From assembly GCA_048886645.1 (NCBI GenBank), contig JBHLKN010000001.1, forward strand, positions 1-62,731: a DNA stretch of 62,731 bases, in the 5' to 3' direction. A program made the position numbers and the translations under genes. The stretch is from Wukongarchaeum sp048886645 (GTDB taxonomy: Archaea > Asgardarchaeota > Wukongarchaeia > Wukongarchaeales > Wukongarchaeaceae). The notes under the pieces were generated by a model. The model had not been told where the DNA came from. It saw only the letters and a list, made by a program, of their open reading frames with translations, and did not search any database. This document shows positions 54,763 through 62,731 of the stretch, in pieces; the stretch's first letter is position 1, and the number at the start of each line of letters is the position of its first letter.

Positions 54763-56058
54763 ATGGCAAAAGATAAAGTATCTAAAGATGAGATTTTGAT
54801 GCAGGAAAATCCTTTCAGGATCTTCGTAGCCCGTTCAGATATCCCGGATGAAGTAGACATAAGAGAGCCAAGAGCCCATATAGAAGAAGCGATTGTTGAG
54901 GTTATTAAAACCGTTTCACGAGACAGGATTCCATACATTTTGCCCGTTTTAGGGGAGGCAGGTTACGGAAAAACCCACCTATATTGGGCTCTTAAAAAGA
55001 GGTACAGGAATCTTAACATTGTTTACATAGCGCCTCCATTAAAGGCTTACGACAGGCTTATTCAACACATCTATTTTTCAACGGTGAAAAACCTTGGCTA
55101 TGGGATCTTTGAGAAGATCTCTGAAAATTTAAAAAAAACTTACGGAGACCTGGATAAAGCACTCTTACACAATCCAGGATATGCATCGGATTTGATTCAA
55201 GTTTTAAAAAAGATCGAAAAACCAGAATTAAGAGATTTAGCGGTAAAATATCTTTGCGGAGCCCCGCTTTCCAAGGATGAGATAGAGGTTTTATGCGCAC
55301 GCGAACCAGTTTTTCGCGAAGATGTCGCCCTTCAAGCCTTAAAAATTTTAACCGACAACCTTGAAAAACCTCTAGTGCTATTTTTGGACGAGCTTGAAGC
55401 ACCATACTTGGAGGGGGGTGAAGAGTCACAGATCAGGTATTTAGAAAACGTAAAAAGAATTTACAACGAGTGCAAAAATCTCGTAGTTATTATGGCTTGT
55501 CTTACAGATATTTGGTCGAAAATAATCGCGATAGCTTCAAGCGCGGCTCAGGGCAGAACAGAGAAACCTAAGATCCTTAGACAGTTCACTGCAAAGGATA
55601 TAACAGAATTTTGTCACAGGGTGTTATCGAACTTTTGGACTGACAAAGGTGTTAGAGATCAGGAAAAGAACTCTTTATATCCTCTAAGCGAAAACGATGT
55701 TCTTTCCGCTTACAAGTTTTCTCACGGCAATCCAAGGGAAGCTATCCGCTGGATAAAAAACAGAATAGAGGAAAAGAGATTCAAGATGCTGAAAAAAGAA
55801 AGACCCATAGAGCCCATTGAAATCCTTGAAGATGTTATAAAACTGTTAAAAGCCACGGATAACGACCTTGATATAAAGATGATGATGAAGGGAGAAGAAA
55901 TACAAGCAACGGTTTCAAAAAACGGTTCTGAAATCAAATTACGCATAAAGGATGAAAAACTATTTTTAATCAACAAAAATAAGCAAGAAACAGATGTTTC
56001 TGAAGAAAATATAGACGCCCTAGCTAACACCATAATTGAATACCTTTCAAAAAACTGA
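54763..56058 (+). CDS. AAA+ ATPase of an uncharacterised wHTH/ATPase pair, 431 aa
   Basis: P-loop ATPase. Residues about 20-60 hold an alpha-helical entry region, Walker A GEAGYGKTHL near 68, Walker B VLFLDELEAPYLEGG near 205, sensor region VVIMACLTD near 245 and an arginine-bearing RQFTAKDITEFCHR near 278 resembling Orc/STAND-type lids, then HGNPREAIRWIKNR (sensor 2). The last 90 residues form a separate small alpha/beta domain (DIKMMMKGEEIQATVSK). It resembles ATPases of defence or segregation systems in layout, but I cannot name the family. Overlaps the convergent TSUP gene by 12 bp. Confidence 0.85.
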   Translation: MAKDKVSKDEILMQENPFRIFVARSDIPDEVDIREPRAHIEEAIVEVIKTVSRDRIPYILPVLGEAGYGKTHLYWALKKRYRNLNIVYIAPPLKAYDRLIQHIYFSTVKNLGYGIFEKISENLKKTYGDLDKALLHNPGYASDLIQVLKKIEKPELRDLAVKYLCGAPLSKDEIEVLCAREPVFREDVALQALKILTDNLEKPLVLFLDELEAPYLEGGEESQIRYLENVKRIYNECKNLVVIMACLTDIWSKIIAIASSAAQGRTEKPKILRQFTAKDITEFCHRVLSNFWTDKGVRDQEKNSLYPLSENDVLSAYKFSHGNPREAIRWIKNRIEEKRFKMLKKERPIEPIEILEDVIKLLKATDNDLDIKMMMKGEEIQATVSKNGSEIKLRIKDEKLFLINKNKQETDVSEENIDALANTIIEYLSKN

Positions 56059-56832
56059 TCGAAGAAGCATGCGAAATGCCGCAATGATTAGGATTGCTGC
56101 AAATAACATACGGATACGCTCAACTTTCACGTAACTTAAAGCAAATCTTGAACCTGAAGAAGCGCCAAAAAAAGCTACCAAGGCTAGAGGTAAGGCGAAA
56201 CCTAGGTTCACGCGACCAAATGATCCATAGAGGAGTAAAGAGTACGCCGTAGTAATCACTATCATGAAACTGCTGGTACCGACAGAATTCCGCATAGGAA
56301 CCCCTAAAACAAGGTTCAGTATAGGGACTTTTATGATACCGCCACCGATCCCTAAAGAAGCTGCAAAAAACCCGGCTAAAAACGAGGATGATAGAGCTAA
56401 AAGCAAGCTTTTATTAGAAAAATTTTTAAAGGAAAAGAATTCGTTTTTCGCGCCATTATAAGCCGTTTTAGGGCCTGTTAAAATTTTTATCGATGTAATA
56501 AACAAGACCAAGGAAAATAACAACAATAGCGTACTTTCTGCAGCGTGTAGGTGAAAATAAAAGCCAAAAGTTGCCCCAATTAAGGTGACGAACTCTAAAA
56601 ATAACCCTAATTTTACGATGACTTTTCCGTTTTTAAGATAAGTTATTGTGGCGCCTATACTTGTAGGAAGAATCATGGCTAAACTGAGGGGGACCGCCTC
56701 CTTCATACTAAAATCAAAAAGTAGGACTAGGATAGGTATGTAAAATACTCCGCCGCCTATGCCCACCATGCTTGCTAGAAAACTCGCAAAAAAAACAAGG
56801 ATAGCCAACAAAATAAAGGTTAAAAGATCCAC
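56047..56832 (-). CDS. TSUP (TauE/SafE) family anion exporter
   Basis: 261 aa with about eight transmembrane helices. Two repeats of the family motif are visible: VGIGGGVFYIPILVLL near 23-38 and LGIGGGIIKVPILNLVLG near 165-182. These proteins export sulfite, sulfoacetate or similar organic anions. ATG 56832. Confidence 0.93.
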   Translation of the reverse strand: MDLLTFILLAILVFFASFLASMVGIGGGVFYIPILVLLFDFSMKEAVPLSLAMILPTSIGATITYLKNGKVIVKLGLFLEFVTLIGATFGFYFHLHAAESTLLLLFSLVLFITSIKILTGPKTAYNGAKNEFFSFKNFSNKSLLLALSSSFLAGFFAASLGIGGGIIKVPILNLVLGVPMRNSVGTSSFMIVITTAYSLLLYGSFGRVNLGFALPLALVAFFGASSGSRFALSYVKVERIRMLFAAILIIAAFRMLLRSVF

Positions 56833-56895
56833 AGAAAAACCACCAAAAAAAACATTGAGAATTTTTATAAAAATTTGAGCATAAAAATATAATAC

Positions 56896-57078
56896 CTAAA
56901 ATAAAGCCTGGAAAAAGTAAACTAGAAAAAGTGCTGCTAAAATTAGAAAAGCGAAAAAGGCGCAGATGCAGAGGTTTACAGTCTTTTCAGAAGGAGGTTT
57001 TTGCTCTTCTTTTTCTTCTTCAAGGTCCCCGTAATATTTTAATGCTTTTTTTATCATTTCATCAGGATCTCTGTTCAA
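56896..57078 (-). CDS. Small C-terminal-anchored membrane protein, 60 aa
   Basis: TTG start at 57078 with GAGGAGG 10 nt upstream. Acidic soluble N-terminal half (RDPDEMIKKALKYYGDLEEE) followed by one C-terminal transmembrane helix (LCICAFFAFLILAALFLVYFF). Tail-anchor layout. No family known. Confidence 0.6.
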   Translation of the reverse strand: MNRDPDEMIKKALKYYGDLEEEKEEQKPPSEKTVNLCICAFFAFLILAALFLVYFFQALF

Positions 57079-57249
57079 TATTAGTTTTCCTCCTCAATCT
57101 TGACCAATTAAAACCTTAGTTTTTTCATAAAATTTTCCCCGCTCTGTAGAAAACCTAAAAGAAATAAAAAAACACAAGCTAATATAAAAAAGGTTTCTAA
57201 AAACTAGGATATTTAAAAAACAAGAAAAAATTAGTAGTAGGGTGGTTTT

Positions 57250-57720
57250 TTACCAGTTTATGAGCTCTAAGGCGTCTTTTATGTCTTTCTCAACGGTTTC
57301 GGGTTTTGCTGGGGCTTTTGGTCTTTCCATTAGTATTTTGTTGACTTTCTCAACGGCTTTGGATAATTTAAGCCTGATTAAGCCAATATTTGCATTTTTA
57401 TCCACAGCCACCGAAATAATATGGTAGTTAAAACAAGGTTTAATGAGGATAAATCCTTTTGAAAACTCAAGGCTTAAAAAGGCCATTCTTTTCATTTTCG
57501 CCCTTTCGCCTTGTTCCATATTACCTGAGAAAATCGCGTGAGATATAGGGCCCATAACCAACTCTTTGGGATCATCTTTTGCTAGGCCTGCACTGAATAA
57601 TAAAAGCCCAACATCGTCTACCAAAACCACTGAAATAATGTGCTTGTCTGAACTATACAATTCCTCCAACACAGAACTAATTTCTACGATCTTTTCTTGC
57701 AAAAATAAAGACCCACCCAA
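57250..57720 (-). CDS. Roadblock/LC7-domain protein
   Basis: 156 aa. Roadblock fold at about 10-120 (VLEELYSSDKHIISVVLVDDVGLLLFSAG ... ISVAVDKNANIGLIRLKLSKAVEKV) with a C-terminal Pro-rich extension. Roadblock proteins bind Ras-like GTPases (MglB with MglA, Rag-associated LC7). The only small GTPase in the window is at 19.2-19.8 kb, so the two could work together though not adjacent (inference). It stands alone with its own upstream region. The family was recognised by pattern only. Confidence 0.75.
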   Translation of the reverse strand: MGGSLFLQEKIVEISSVLEELYSSDKHIISVVLVDDVGLLLFSAGLAKDDPKELVMGPISHAIFSGNMEQGERAKMKRMAFLSLEFSKGFILIKPCFNYHIISVAVDKNANIGLIRLKLSKAVEKVNKILMERPKAPAKPETVEKDIKDALELINW

Positions 57721-57871
57721 TTAACACTTATATACTTAAATAACTTCTAAAACAAATAAATAACTTCTAGAAAAAATATCCGAGTTTCTAAAAGAAAAAT
57801 CCGCAAAAATAAAGACTAAAAAAACAATTTCCCTATAATTAGCCGATGCACCCATCTTTCTTGCCGTTTCT

Positions 57872-59794
57872 TCAGCCTTTTCCTAGAACCGTTTTTATCT
57901 CTTCTTTTAAGATTCGGCTAACGGTCTTTCCATCAATTTTTCCACGAAATTCTTTCATAACCTCCCCCATTAAAGGACCGACAGATTTCTCCCCTCTCTC
58001 CTTAACTAGATTGAGGTTTTTCTCCACTACCTCTCTTATGAAAACTCTAAGCCTTTCAACGGACACCGTTTCAAGCTCCAACTTTTCAACAGCCATATTA
58101 GCAGTATCTCCAGGATTATTAGCAAGATGTGTTAAAAGATCGTCAATGACTTCTTTTGCCACACGATTTTCAGCTAAAAGTTCAAAAACCTGCCAAAGAT
58201 GATCCCTTGTTATCCTATCAACAGGAACACCATCCCGGCCTAAAGCCTTCATCTTCTGAAGAACAGTGGTAGCTACAAGCATCGGATCAATACCAAGTTC
58301 ACTAACAATAATTTCAAATAAAACAGCATAATCATGAACCGCCAAATCATGGGCTAAAGTCTCAGGTAGTTTAAGCTCTTTTACATACTTTTCCTCACGA
58401 ACCCACGGATACTCCGGCAACTCCGTCCTAATTTTTTCCACCAGCTCCCCAGGAATAGATATTGGAGGCGTATCCGTATCAGGATACATCCTAGCACCAC
58501 CACCAAGAGGTCTTTCAAACTCCGTATTACCCTCAGGCAACGCCCTCCTAGTCTCCGGCGGCACACCGTCCAAAGTCTCTTTAGCCCGAATTACACACTC
58601 TTCGAGAGCTTTCATAGCCCTCTCAGACTCAGAAACAACCACAACAACACAATCAGCATCAGCACCAGCACCAAAAACAGATAACAGAGCCTCTTTTTCT
58701 TCCTCGGAAATGTTATAAGCTGGAAGCTCATCTGTATGAATTATACCACCAACCCCAGCAATCACCCGAGCCCTATCCGCTATTTCTTTCCCAAACCTCC
58801 TCCCTGGCTGAACCTCCTTCCCAAGCAAACCGCCAAAACCTGAAAGTTTAACGCCTAAAACAATATCACCTTTGCTCACAGCTTTCTTGATAAACTTAGC
58901 CTTAGTCTCTGAGAAAATATTAGTGACATCCTTAAAATCAGCAACTAAATCGCCCGACTTTACCCCCCTCCGCTCTAACTCATCCCTAATCTCAAGAAGA
59001 GCCAACTGCCTTAAAACTTCATTCCTCACAAGAGGTACAACCCATTCAAGCTTCTGAACCCCCTTAACCTCTGCACGCGTCCCTCCCTCAATGCTCACAT
59101 TAATATCCTGACGTACCGTCCCCAAACCCCTTCTAACATGCCCCGTTCCTCGAAGCAACCTGCTTATTCTATGAGCGGCCTCCTCAGCCTCCTCAGGCGA
59201 CGACATATCCGGATAGGTAGCAATCTCCACCAGAGGAATACCGATACGATCAGTCCTCCAAACAATCTCCTCCTCATTTTCATCGATTTCTCTACAAGCA
59301 TCCTCCTCCAAAGAAAGCAAAGAAACCCTGATCTTTTTACCACTCTTTAAAGACAAAAAACCCCCAGTCCCCACAATCATCGTCCTCTGAAAACCCGTAG
59401 GCACACTACCATCAAGATACTGCTTCCGAGAAATATGCCACTCATCAAGCACATCCACATTAAACAAAAGAGCAATCTCTATAGCAATATTCACAGACTC
59501 CTCATCCACCTCAAAAGGCGGAATCTCATCAATCTCATAAAGACAAGTAGAATCATCATAAATCTCATAAACTATCCGCTTACCCTTCTTAAACTCCATA
59601 AGAGCAGTCGGATCAAACTCCCCCATCTCACTCAAAGTCGGCCGCATAAAACGAACCACGCGCGAATCAGGATCCTCCGTTCTCAACTCCGCAGGACACC
59701 GACAAAAAAGCTTCCCCCGAGTAGACAACTGCTGATGAAGTTCTAAACCCACCTTAAGACCAAGCTCACCATAATCCAAATCACTTCCAACCAT
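57872..59794 (-). CDS. gatE: Glutamyl-tRNA(Gln) amidotransferase subunit E
   Basis: With GatD, converts Glu-tRNA(Gln) to Gln-tRNA(Gln) in archaea. About 640 aa. GLKVGLELHQQLSTRGKLFCRCP at the start, the WHISRKQYLDGSVPTGFQRT segment near 130 and GTVRQDINVSIEGGTRAEVKGVQ mark the GatB-like cradle. A central AspRS-like insertion is followed by the helical and YqeY tail. I choose the ATG at 59794 because the family begins near the DYGELGLK segment; a TTG at 59830 adds 12 residues. gatD is 1.6 kb away on the other strand, with a GNAT gene and trmO between. Confidence 0.95.
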   Translation of the reverse strand: MVGSDLDYGELGLKVGLELHQQLSTRGKLFCRCPAELRTEDPDSRVVRFMRPTLSEMGEFDPTALMEFKKGKRIVYEIYDDSTCLYEIDEIPPFEVDEESVNIAIEIALLFNVDVLDEWHISRKQYLDGSVPTGFQRTMIVGTGGFLSLKSGKKIRVSLLSLEEDACREIDENEEEIVWRTDRIGIPLVEIATYPDMSSPEEAEEAAHRISRLLRGTGHVRRGLGTVRQDINVSIEGGTRAEVKGVQKLEWVVPLVRNEVLRQLALLEIRDELERRGVKSGDLVADFKDVTNIFSETKAKFIKKAVSKGDIVLGVKLSGFGGLLGKEVQPGRRFGKEIADRARVIAGVGGIIHTDELPAYNISEEEKEALLSVFGAGADADCVVVVVSESERAMKALEECVIRAKETLDGVPPETRRALPEGNTEFERPLGGGARMYPDTDTPPISIPGELVEKIRTELPEYPWVREEKYVKELKLPETLAHDLAVHDYAVLFEIIVSELGIDPMLVATTVLQKMKALGRDGVPVDRITRDHLWQVFELLAENRVAKEVIDDLLTHLANNPGDTANMAVEKLELETVSVERLRVFIREVVEKNLNLVKERGEKSVGPLMGEVMKEFRGKIDGKTVSRILKEEIKTVLGKG

Positions 59795-59987
59795 TTCAAA
59801 AACCCCAAGAGTCCACTCCATAAAACCCAAAAAACCTTCTTAACTAAAAATGATAAACAAAAAACTAGCTTTTAACATTAGCGCAAAATACAAAAAAAAC
59901 TAAAATTTTTATCAAAGGAAATCTGAAAAGCTTTAATATTATACTATAATCAAATAAAGCCTTTAAAAACCAGAAAAATATAAAAAA

Positions 59988-60668
59988 CTAGTAAAGTTGC
60001 TTTTCTGATCCACATATCATGTTTATACTCATATCGGCATGATTAAGCTGCTTTTTAGTATAAGGTTTTAAGAGCTTAAAACCGAAATTAGAATACCATT
60101 CTATAAGACCTTTTCTCCTCTCCAAAAACTCCTTTCTTGACAATTGTTCACCGCTTTCTTCAAAAGGCTTTACAACAAGGGTCGCTGTTGCATTTCTCCC
60201 ATCTAAAAAGTCCNNNNNNNNNNNNNNNNNNNNNNNNNNNNNNNNNNNNNNNNNNNNNNNNNNNNNNNNNNNNNNNNNNNNNNNNNNNNNNNNNNNNNNN
60301 NNNNNNNNNNNNNTTGACAATTGTTCACCGCTTTCTTCAAAAGGCTTTACAACAAGGGTCGCTGTTGCATTTCTCCCATCTAAAAAGTCCAAAAGCTCGT
60401 TCATCAAAGTCTTTCCATATCCTTGGTTTCTAAAATCAGGATCCACGTAAATCTTGAAGAGTTTATACAATTTAGGAGTGAATTCTTCCACTTCCATTCG
60501 TGCAACAATTTTCCTTCTTTTACCTTTCGGGACTGTGCTAATAGTAAAAAAATAAGAACCACGCTTTTTTACAACACGCAAAATATCTTTCGAAGATTTC
60601 CTTCCTCTGAATATTGTTTCCTTCCACGAACCAAACCTCTTTTTTACCCCAAGATCGGCCGTAAGCAA
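59988..60668 (-). CDS. GNAT-family N-acetyltransferase, interrupted by assembly gap
   Basis: The acetyl-CoA-binding segment DFRNQGYGKTLMNELLDFL (Q-x-x-G-x-G/A-type) is on the right of the gap, and RRKGLIEWYSNFGFKLLKPY, the typical second half, on the left. A 77-bp stretch (60137-60213) is repeated exactly after 100 N (60314-60390), so the real gene is continuous and about 167 aa once one copy and the N are removed. Substrate unknown. Start TTG 60668 is uncertain. Confidence 0.8.
   Translation of the reverse strand: MLTADLGVKKRFGSWKETIFRGRKSSKDILRVVKKRGSYFFTISTVPKGKRRKIVARMEVEEFTPKLYKLFKIYVDPDFRNQGYGKTLMNELLDFLDGRNATATLVVKPFEESGEQLSXXXXXXXXXXXXXXXXXXXXXXXXXXXXXXXXXXDFLDGRNATATLVVKPFEESGEQLSRKEFLERRKGLIEWYSNFGFKLLKPYTKKQLNHADMSINMICGSEKQLY
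60214..60313. other. Scaffold gap (100 N) with identical flanks
   Basis: One hundred N of conventional length. The 77 bp on each side are identical, the mark of two contigs whose overlapping ends were not merged rather than of a biological repeat. Confidence 0.95.
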
Positions 60669-60912
60669 TCACCTTAAAATTTTCACACTTCCAACCCTAA
60701 AACAAAAGATATACATTCCATCTCAAATAATTTTCTACTCCTTAAGTATATTACAACAAAATCCTATATATAGACATATTAAAGTTTAGAACTCTTGAAC
60801 CCCTGTCATAAAAATATTCTGAGACTATAGTTAAAAAATAACCAAAACCAAAATTGACATAAAAACAAAACAAAACAAAACCGAAAACAAGCTTAACAAG
60901 AGGTCTTTAGTT

Positions 60913-61365
60913 TTGCTTAAGATCGAGAAAGAAAGAGTTTACCCTATAGGGTACGTCGTAAAGACTTGGGACGAAGAAAAGGCCAAAATAAAGATCAAAA
61001 AAGAGTTTATTGAAGGTTTAGAAGGGATAGAGGAGTTTTCCCACCTAATAGTCCTCTACTGGTTCCACATGCGCGACAATATGGAACACAGAACCGTTTT
61101 AAAAGTCCGCCCAAAACGACACCCCGACGCCCCCATAGTCGGCGTCTTTTCTTGCCGCAGCCCTAGCAGACCAAATCCTATAGGGCTATGCGTAGTAAAA
61201 ATTTTAGAAATAGGAAAAAACTATGAATACATAGAAGTTGAAGGATTAGATGCTTTAGAAGGAAGCCCCATAATCGATATAAAACCCTACATCCCAAGAA
61301 GAGATTCAATACCCAACACAACTCTTCCAGATTGGCTTAAAAAAGAACAAGATAATAACCCTTAA
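60913..61365 (+). CDS. trmO: tRNA (adenine(37)-N6)-methyltransferase TrmO (TsaA family)
   Basis: Uses SAM to methylate the t6A base at position 37. 150 aa, one-domain beta-barrel form. YPIGYVV at the start, EEFSHLIVLYWFHM, the family fingerprint GVFSCRSPSRPNPIGLCVV near 82-100 and SPIIDIKPYIP near 117-127. TTG start at 60913 after AGGT. It is 28 bp before gatD and probably co-transcribed with it, so two tRNA-related genes are linked. Confidence 0.93.
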   Translation: MLKIEKERVYPIGYVVKTWDEEKAKIKIKKEFIEGLEGIEEFSHLIVLYWFHMRDNMEHRTVLKVRPKRHPDAPIVGVFSCRSPSRPNPIGLCVVKILEIGKNYEYIEVEGLDALEGSPIIDIKPYIPRRDSIPNTTLPDWLKKEQDNNP

Positions 61366-61393
61366 CCATAGAAATTTTATGGTGGTATAAAAA

Positions 61394-62731
61394 ATGGAAA
61401 AAAAAGAGGAAGAAGAAGACCAGTTTCAAGGTTACAAAGGAGAAGCTAAAGAAACCCTTCAAAAATACGGGGCAAAAGTATGGTCCGAAGTAAAAATCAC
61501 CGGAAAAACCCGGATCTTTGAAGGGATAATACTACCAAGAAGCGAACTAGGAGACGACAGACATATCGTGATCAAACTACCAAACGGATACGACATAGGA
61601 ATCAACATTGAGGACATAGAAACAATAGAAGAAAAAGGATACGAACCCGCAGCCTACAAACTCCCAGAAAAAACATACCCAAAAGACGAGAAAAAACCCA
61701 ACGTAACCCTCCTAGGCACCGGAGGAACAGTAGCAGCCCGCCTCGACTACCGCACAGGCGCAGTAATACCCGCCTTCACCCCCCAAGAACTCTTCACAGC
61801 AGTACCAGAACTAACAGACATCTGCAACCTACAAACAAGAACAATCTACGAAATATTCTCAGAAAACATGAAACCACAATACTGGCAAAAAATCGCCCAA
61901 GAAACCGCCAAAGAAATCAACAAAGGAACAGAAGGAGTCATAATCGCCCACGGAACCGACACAATGCACTACACAGCAGCAGCCCTCACCTTCATGCTAA
62001 AAAACCTGCCCGTACCCGTCGTAATGGTCGGAAGCCAAAGAAGCAGCGACCGCCCCTCAAGCGACGCAGCAACAAACCTCATAAGCGCCACCCTAACCGC
62101 AGCAAAAAGCGACATAGCCGAAGTAACAATCTGCATGCACGAAACAACAAACGACGAAAACTGCCTCATACACAGAGGAACAAGAGCAAGAAAAATGCAC
62201 TCAAGCAGAAGAGACACCTTCCGCACCATAGACGACACACCCCTCGCAAAAGTAAACCCACTCACAAAACAAATCACACCCCTAAGAAACGACTACAACA
62301 AAAGAAAAAGAAAAACCAACAAAAAACAAAAAGAAAAAGAAGGAGAAGTGATAGCAGACACAGCCTTCGAAGAAAAAACCGCCCTAATATACACATACCC
62401 AGGCATAAAAAAAGAAATAATAGAACACCTAATAGACCAAAACTACAAAGGAATAGTCATAGCAGGAACAGGCCTCGGACACACACCAGAAACACTCATC
62501 CCCACCCTAGAAAAAGCAACACAACAACACAACATGACAATAATCATGACCACCCAATGCCTCTGGGGCCACGTAAAAATGAACGTATACGACACAGGCA
62601 GAAAACTCCTAAAAATAGGCATAATACCCGGCGCCAACATGCTCCCAGAAACAGCCTACGTAAAACTAGGACACATACTAGCACACACACAAAACAAAGA
62701 AGAAATAAAAAAACTCATACAAACAAACATA
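61394..62731 (+). CDS. gatD: Glutamyl-tRNA(Gln) amidotransferase subunit D, 3' end outside window
   Basis: 446 codons without a stop at the window edge; nearly complete (family about 430-450 aa). An N-terminal SH3-like domain (KVWSEVKITGKTRIFEGIILP) is followed by an L-asparaginase-type amidase with TLLGTGGTVAARLDYRTGAV (catalytic Thr), HGTDTMHYTAAAL (second Thr/Asp/Lys set) and GSQRSSDRPSSDAATNL. It releases ammonia from glutamine or asparagine for GatE. From about 61,700 on the coding strand uses almost only A and C at free positions. ATG 61394 follows GGTGG. Confidence 0.95.
   Translation, partial: MEKKEEEEDQFQGYKGEAKETLQKYGAKVWSEVKITGKTRIFEGIILPRSELGDDRHIVIKLPNGYDIGINIEDIETIEEKGYEPAAYKLPEKTYPKDEKKPNVTLLGTGGTVAARLDYRTGAVIPAFTPQELFTAVPELTDICNLQTRTIYEIFSENMKPQYWQKIAQETAKEINKGTEGVIIAHGTDTMHYTAAALTFMLKNLPVPVVMVGSQRSSDRPSSDAATNLISATLTAAKSDIAEVTICMHETTNDENCLIHRGTRARKMHSSRRDTFRTIDDTPLAKVNPLTKQITPLRNDYNKRKRKTNKKQKEKEGEVIADTAFEEKTALIYTYPGIKKEIIEHLIDQNYKGIVIAGTGLGHTPETLIPTLEKATQQHNMTIIMTTQCLWGHVKMNVYDTGRKLLKIGIIPGANMLPETAYVKLGHILAHTQNKEEIKKLIQTNI

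Overview
The window is archaeal. It carries Rpo3 with two [4Fe-4S] motifs, TFE, MBF1, the proteasome-activating nucleotidase PAN, the NAC alpha homologue, Orc1/Cdc6, RPA, aTrm56, Taw2, GatD/GatE, an archaeal RNase P RNA and a partial 23S rRNA. Every one of the six tRNA genes is interrupted by introns. TATA-like boxes, TTG/GTG starts, T-rich terminators, a Ras-like small GTPase and a Roadblock protein fit a TACK-type lineage (a Bathyarchaeia-like organism is my guess, not something the sequence proves). A 100-N scaffold gap flanked by identical 77-bp ends shows that this is a draft assembly.

Layout. 1-5 kb: 3' part of 23S rRNA, an unknown protein, RNase P RNA, rps8-rpl6-tsr3 and tRNA-Val. 5-9 kb: a thioredoxin-V4R-V4R fusion, nadM, and a SatD-like regulator with a small membrane partner and conspicuous palindromic operators. 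8-15.8 kb: information genes (DUF2110-like, tfe, trm56, hflX, mbf1, pan, taw2, nac, ATPase subunit D). 15.9-19.8 kb: tRNA-Leu with two non-canonical introns, tRNA-Thr, then a tightly overlapping five-gene cassette (small GTPase, unknown CxxC protein, V4R protein, membrane V4R protein, membrane protein). 20-28.6 kb: a dead IS605-type TnpB remnant, rpiA, ppdK, a probable C/D box sRNA, rpa, moaA and an unlisted small membrane protein. 28.7-38 kb: tRNA-Thr and tRNA-Pro, an RND/MMPL transporter, PhzF, the rpo3-rpl18e-rpl13-rps9 cluster, a MutS-like ATPase and a SAM hydrolase.

38-45 kb is the most unusual part. A HEAT protein and an A/C-rich region end abruptly at 41.11 kb, where the strand becomes G/T-rich. 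A 13-bp copy of the 5' end of tRNA-Phe sits at that border. A 620-aa TnpB-related RuvC protein follows, and its stop codon lies inside tRNA-Phe. tRNA-Phe has a D-arm intron. Next comes a 5S rRNA gene whose two halves are in reversed order: a circularly permuted 5S rRNA with its own TATA box, a new closing stem and a T-run terminator. Orc1/Cdc6 follows, so the region may be a replication origin.

45-62.7 kb: cysteine desulfurase with an unknown partner, four tandem HEAT/PBS-lyase-repeat genes derived from one another, a radical SAM protein, a HIT protein, a winged-helix/AAA+ pair, a TSUP exporter, a Roadblock protein, gatE, a GNAT gene broken by the assembly gap, trmO and gatD (running off the end). 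Translation and tRNA maturation dominate the known functions. The GTPase/V4R cassette, the HEAT array and the wHTH/AAA+ pair are the main uncharacterised systems.
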